Notes under the pieces: model-generated
What the model was told of the DNA's origin: nothing
What the model saw: only the letters and a program-made list of their open reading frames with translations
Database searches by the model: none
Made by a program: the position numbers and the translations under genes
Source of the DNA: Atopsyche davidsoni
Lineage: Eukaryota; Arthropoda; Insecta; Trichoptera; Hydrobiosidae
DNA length: 64,000 nucleotides
NCBI GenBank assembly: GCA_022113835.1
Contig: JAILWY010000015.1
Location: 4,846,001-4,910,000 of the forward strand
Direction: 5' to 3'
In this document: positions 59,802 through 64,000 of the stretch, piece by piece
Position numbering within the stretch: position 1 is the first letter of the stretch
How the letters are laid out: each line of letters opens with the position of its first letter

Positions 59802-60833
59802 AGTCTGTAGAAGTGGTTAACTGCGATATTCAGAAAGATGTTGGAGAATCTATAGAGATTTCTATAATACTACGTGGTCAGTAGACTCAAAGAATCTACA
59901 GTGAATTTGCATGATTAATCAAATTTAATATTATAAACACATTTTCATATAAATGAGCACTATTGATTGCATATACAAGCGATTCTTATTGTTTTGTGCA
60001 TTTAATAAACTCAAATAAAGTTATTAATATCAATGGCGTGCAACGAGTCAAAATCTGTTTGAACTCTGTCCTATATTAAATATCACCAAACGTACATACA
60101 AGATACTTCTGGTGTATATTTCATTACAAACTAATATTAAAATACTAAATTACATATAGTTAACTCTTTTGGAGGGTTCACAAACAAAAGTTGAGAGGAA
60201 TGCTAAATATATTTTTCTTCATATTCAATATTCAGTTCGAAATATATTTTATGGCTAGCAATGATTTTAACTTCTCTTATAAATACATGATTATCTACTT
60301 ACTGTAATCCTGTTATTAATTTTGGGTTTCCTCTATTATTTGGTGTGCTCGAGAGGAGGTCTAATGATTTTGCATCCCATATTGTTCTCTTTATTCGCAA
60401 TTTCTATTCAGACTGTGCTTTGGAACTCCCTCAGAATTAGTTTTTGTTCGTTTGATGCACCGGGTGCCTGCAAAATATACGTACAAAACTATTGAAAATT
60501 ATATAACAAACAATAAATATTTATGATACTAAGATTAATAGTAAAAAAATGTATTGTATAAAAAGTAAGGATCTCTTAGAGATAGTTTTAAGTTACGATG
60601 TCTAAGTTGATAATATATATTAACAGCTAGGTAACAGACTTCAATCATAATGAGGTGGAATAATAAGTTAAATTTATTTGTTTTATAATAGCATATGGCT
60701 CAAGTGGAGTCGTGAAAAAATACTTCCAATAAGCAAAAATTCTATAAAAAATTTTTTTTTTCATAAAATGTCTTACAAGTGAACCTGTTCATCTCTTCTG
60801 GCATCTGTCGCGAGATCCATGAATTGTCGCATT

Positions 60834-61006
60834 GAATTTGTCGCCATTTTGCAGTAAAGTTTTGGGATCACTTAAAAAAAATTAGGGTTAGTAAAAATGG
60901 AGCGTTACACGATAGAACAACGTATCTTCATTATTGAACAATATTTCAAAAATAATGAAAGCTTGGCAGCCTTTTAAAACTTTACCGCAAAAATGGCGAC
61001 AAATTC
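60834..61006 (+). mobile_element. Deleted mariner-type element keeping the transposase N-terminus
   Basis: Inverted segments gaatttgtcgccattttgca (60834 on) and its partner ccgcaaaaatggcgacaaat (to 61006) flank a short interior. The interior has an ATG at 60897 and 26 codons starting MERYTIEQRIFIIEQYF, the usual N-terminus of mariner-family transposases, ending at a TAA at 60975-60977 where the internal deletion joins. The outermost ends are eroded; limits given are those of the clear inverted match. Confidence 0.65.
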
Positions 61007-61044
61007 AAATCTTGCGTTAATTTTGGGACACCTTTATATATATA

Positions 61045-61595
61045 CGGTGTGTGCATTAATTTTTTCGGATTTTCTAAGATTGTATTATTCGTTCGGATTC
61101 TAGTATTGAATCATGAGGGTGTCATCCACTATGAGCTGCTGAAACCAGGCCAAACTATCACGGGAAGCTCTACAGACAACAATTGATGCGTTTGAAGCGA
61201 GCATTGGCAGAATAACGGCCAGAATATGCGACCAGGCACGAGTCTGTAATTTTCCATTATGACAATACTCAACCACGTGTTGCTAAACCGGTTAAAACAT
61301 ATTTGGAAAACAGTGGATGGGAAGTTCTGCCTCACCCGCCTTACAGCCCAGATCTTGCCCCTTCCGACTACCACTCGTTTCAATCGATGCAGAACAGGTT
61401 CTTCACTTCTGAACAGGGTATCAAAAATAGGCTTGATACTTTCTTGGCTTCAAAAGACGAACAGTTCTTATGGGATGGGATCAATAATTTACCCGAAAGA
61501 TGGGAAAAAGTAGTGGCTAGCGATGGACAATACTTTGAATAGAATATATTGCTCCAATTTCACGAAAAATTCCGAAAAAATTAATGCACACACCG
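61045..61595 (+). mobile_element. Deleted mariner element with perfect 24-bp ends
   Basis: The left end CGGTGTGTGCATTAATTTTT (24 bp to 61068) is exactly repeated in reverse complement at 61572-61595. TA flanks both sides (61043-61044, 61596-61597), the standard mariner target. The 551-bp unit keeps only the C-terminal half of the transposase gene. A full mariner is about 1.3 kb. Confidence 0.9.
61118..61542 (+). pseudogene. mariner transposase C-terminal half
   Basis: Begins GVIHYELLKPGQTI, followed by a one-base frame change near 61160 and a TAA at 61213-61215, then FHYDNTQPRVAKPV with the second catalytic Asp (codon 61261-61263) and PHPPYSPDLAPSDYH with the third. There are 34 residues between these two Asp, the D34D spacing that defines mariner. 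The frame ends naturally at TAG 61540-61542. The first catalytic Asp and the DNA-binding domain are deleted. Confidence 0.9.
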
Positions 61596-61769
61596 TATAT
61601 ATATATATTTTTTTTTTCACTCTCATACTATTCCAAAATCCTGCATGCATATAAATTCTAAATGCACGCGCACGACTACTTCGTCTGTAGTTAATCTGCA
61701 ATCGCATGACTGCATCCCTCTCCACACCGCCCTGTAGCATCCCCTAGCGTCGTCCCTCCCCTCGCAGGC

Positions 61770-62240
61770 GTCACTTCATTGTGCAGGGCCCTCCCCAGAT
61801 ATTAATTATCATCAAAAATGCATCTCAAAAGAGATTGCAGCTCGAGCGGCCTTTCACGGGTTTCAATGCAGAAGCTTCGAAGGGCTCGCGTCACCCCCGC
61901 GGCATTAATCAAATTCACGTCACAAAATCTCATACTTCAGGATTTTGAGCCGAGTAACTTCTCGATCGACCACAGAAACCTGCCTGTGAATTATTGATGT
62001 GTATACAAATATATTTTTCAGGATTCCATGACGTAAGCGTGTGCAGCGTAATATCCGGTTGAAATCTAGAAATACCGGTGTGCTAGGTATTTTTCACGTA
62101 AACGTTAGGAAGAGTTTAGTACAGAATGAAAATACGCGCAGCTCGGTGCAATCAACTGCAGTTTTCTGCAATTATCATAAGTGATCAGGAAATCAGCCGC
62201 CACACCTCGTAAGCCTCGATCGTAATCGCATCACAAGCGA
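61770..62240. other. Mixed-composition block, possible regulatory DNA
   Basis: Unlike its neighbours, this stretch is complex in base order and free of simple repeats (for example gagattgcagctcgagcggc and cttctcgatcgaccacag). No open frame or splice pattern fits coding use. It resembles conserved intronic elements near developmental genes, but conservation cannot be judged from one sequence. Confidence 0.25.
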
Positions 62241-62249
62241 TCATAATAA

Positions 62250-64000
62250 TAAAAATAAAATACCTTTACAATGTTACATATTCGACTGTTATGGTAGACT
62301 AGTCCTGTTTTTATATAAACATTGTTATATGAGACACGCTTTTTTTTTGCTTGAACTTATATATAGTGTTTTTGGCTTTGAACTTGAGGATGATTTTTGC
62401 TTTATTTACACACCTTAATTCGAAGGCAAGATCTTTTAAAACATGAAGGTGTGTAGCTAATGAAGATTCGGTTTTACAACTTGGTGTCATGAGTGGGAGA
62501 TGTCCAAGATGGATAATCTATTTATAACAACATTGCTTCATAATAGACAGCCGCTGAAGAGGAAACTAAGCAAACAGAAAGAAGATTTTGATTGAACTTG
62601 ACCATGACCAAATTAATTACATTGCGTCTTTTTGATCTTTTGTTGACGAATAAAACATAGTTATAAGATCCTGAAAACTTGTCTAATCTAACTCTTGCAC
62701 CCTTCCCCATTTTCGTAATTAAAATCGTTATGGTTCTGGATAACTAGATTCAATAATTTATCAAGCCTTTGGACGTAACCAGCAGACATTGTGGTTTGTT
62801 CATATAGAAATTATTCTAAATGACATCATTTTTTAGGAAATAGTCTACTCTTGATGCCGTCATGTCATTATAATAATAAATTTGTATGGCTTGTCATTCG
62901 GTTTTTAATGTTACACATTATTACCTTGATCGATTTGACATTGGTCTTTATTTCATAACAATAAAATTTGATGTTTTTCATATTCCCGGTTATTCGTTAG
63001 GTTGTAAGTTTTTGCTATATTTTTCACTTATAATATTGCGCCTATAAATAATATATTTGTGTTATCACTTCATTTACTAATAATAAGTTTTTATATAAGC
63101 ATTTATTTCTAGAAAACTATGCTATGTAACACAGTCATTTATTTTATAAAAAGCTCCTTTTTTGTTTTTCTGGAAGTCCCATGTTCAGGAAACATGGATT
63201 ATTAAGTCTCGTCCCCTCCAAAGAAATGAAATAAAACATTTAATATTTCTATTGAAGTCGTTAGAACTTCGACTTTTTATATGTTCAATTGTGCCTACGA
63301 CTAACTTTTGGGCTGACTTTGAATCAATTTTGATATAATAATTATGTTTTTATTTCATTGGCAATTAATCAAAAAATATAAATGATTTGTTTCAATGCTA
63401 AAAATAATTTAAAAATTCATGTGCAATAGTACTATATGGAAATATTACAAATAGTTATTTCGAGTACATATTACGTTTTGGTCTTTTGTGTGATTGCTAG
63501 CTTGTTTATGAAATGATTTTTTAATGGCGTTTAAAAAAATAATCATAAGAGCGGTACCCACGTTAAATGACGTAAAAAATATTATTGTTATTCAAAATAA
63601 AATTATGTATCTATAATTATTTTTTATTAAAATATGACATCATGGTAATAAATAAGTAAGTTACATCCTCGTAAATCTGCATGTCAAATGATGATTTTTT
63701 TGTACCGCCGAATTGGAGTGGGTGTACGAAAAAAATGTATTCACCACGTACAAAAAAAACAATAATTAAAACCATCCAGTGCAGTTATACCAGAGTCATG
63801 AATTTAAATGATAGAAATTATTATGTGTAAAAAAATGATGTTATTATCGCCGAATAAATAATAACAAGTATGAATATAATTTTTATAGTTAATAATGACA
63901 TCATAAATGTACTATCAATATCTGCGAAGAACTAAAACGAGAAGCACCATGGGAATAACTAACAGCTTGCTACATCTGATGTGTCTATAAGAATCTTAAA
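62250..64000. other. AT-rich DNA without recognised features
   Basis: Only short open frames (such as 62710-62522 on the minus strand) with no motif. No transposon ends or splice-flanked exon seen. Confidence 0.5.

Larger units (their letters stand above)
55819..60780. other. Gene-poor stretch right of the microexon
   Basis: No further exon is supported. It holds a tRNA-like relic at 56130-56207, a hAT-like element at 57234-57564, a 20-bp palindrome at 58713-58732 and a microsatellite at 59766-59801. The block 57565-57720 is GC-richer with no assignable function. Confidence 0.5.

Noticed and set aside
1..64000. CRISPR array, bacterial operon, ribosomal RNA gene or integrated virus
   Set aside because: No spaced direct repeats, no ribosome-binding-site-led gene clusters, no rRNA signature words and no viral protein motifs were seen on either strand.

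Overview
The window is animal nuclear DNA, most likely from an insect. It is strongly AT-rich, carries one gene with consensus GT-AG introns, and has no bacterial-style gene packing. It holds many small DNA transposons, including mariner-like, hAT-like, pogo-like and unclassified elements. Two short interspersed elements contain (TTAGG)n, the common insect telomere motif. I cannot name the species.

The only gene I can annotate with confidence is on the minus strand between 7956 and 3295. It is a LARGE-type xylosyl/glucuronyltransferase, the enzyme that builds matriglycan on alpha-dystroglycan. Eleven coding exons join in frame at consensus splice sites to give 697 codons plus a stop. The protein has an N-terminal membrane anchor and coiled coil, then two glycosyltransferase domains with DTD and DID metal-binding motifs. 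The catalytic part is complete. The true N-terminus may lie in an upstream exon I could not find.

From about 8 to 27 kb there is no recognisable gene. This part holds copies of a short interspersed repeat with a GAGGAGG-type palindromic head, a mini-transposon with TTAGG repeats inside 27-bp inverted ends, fold-back repeats at 23.8-24.2 kb, microsatellites, and a decayed hAT element with another TTAGG element nested inside it. Two GC-richer blocks (13.5 and 20.8 kb) have open frames of unknown meaning.

At 27.38-27.82 kb a GC-rich block ends in a strong splice donor and looks like a promoter plus untranslated first exon of a plus-strand gene. The next candidate is a 26-nt microexon at 55,793-55,818 with very good splice sites. 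If they belong together, most of the right half of the window is a giant intron. It contains a 2.2-kb DNA transposon with a broken transposase (43.3-45.5 kb), three internally deleted mariner-family elements, a tandem array of a palindromic mini-transposon (53.55-54.35 kb) and several GC-rich islands that could be regulatory DNA or alternative first exons.

Exon phase checks and inverted-repeat matches were done by eye. Repeat family names are inferred from ends and protein motifs, not from database searches.
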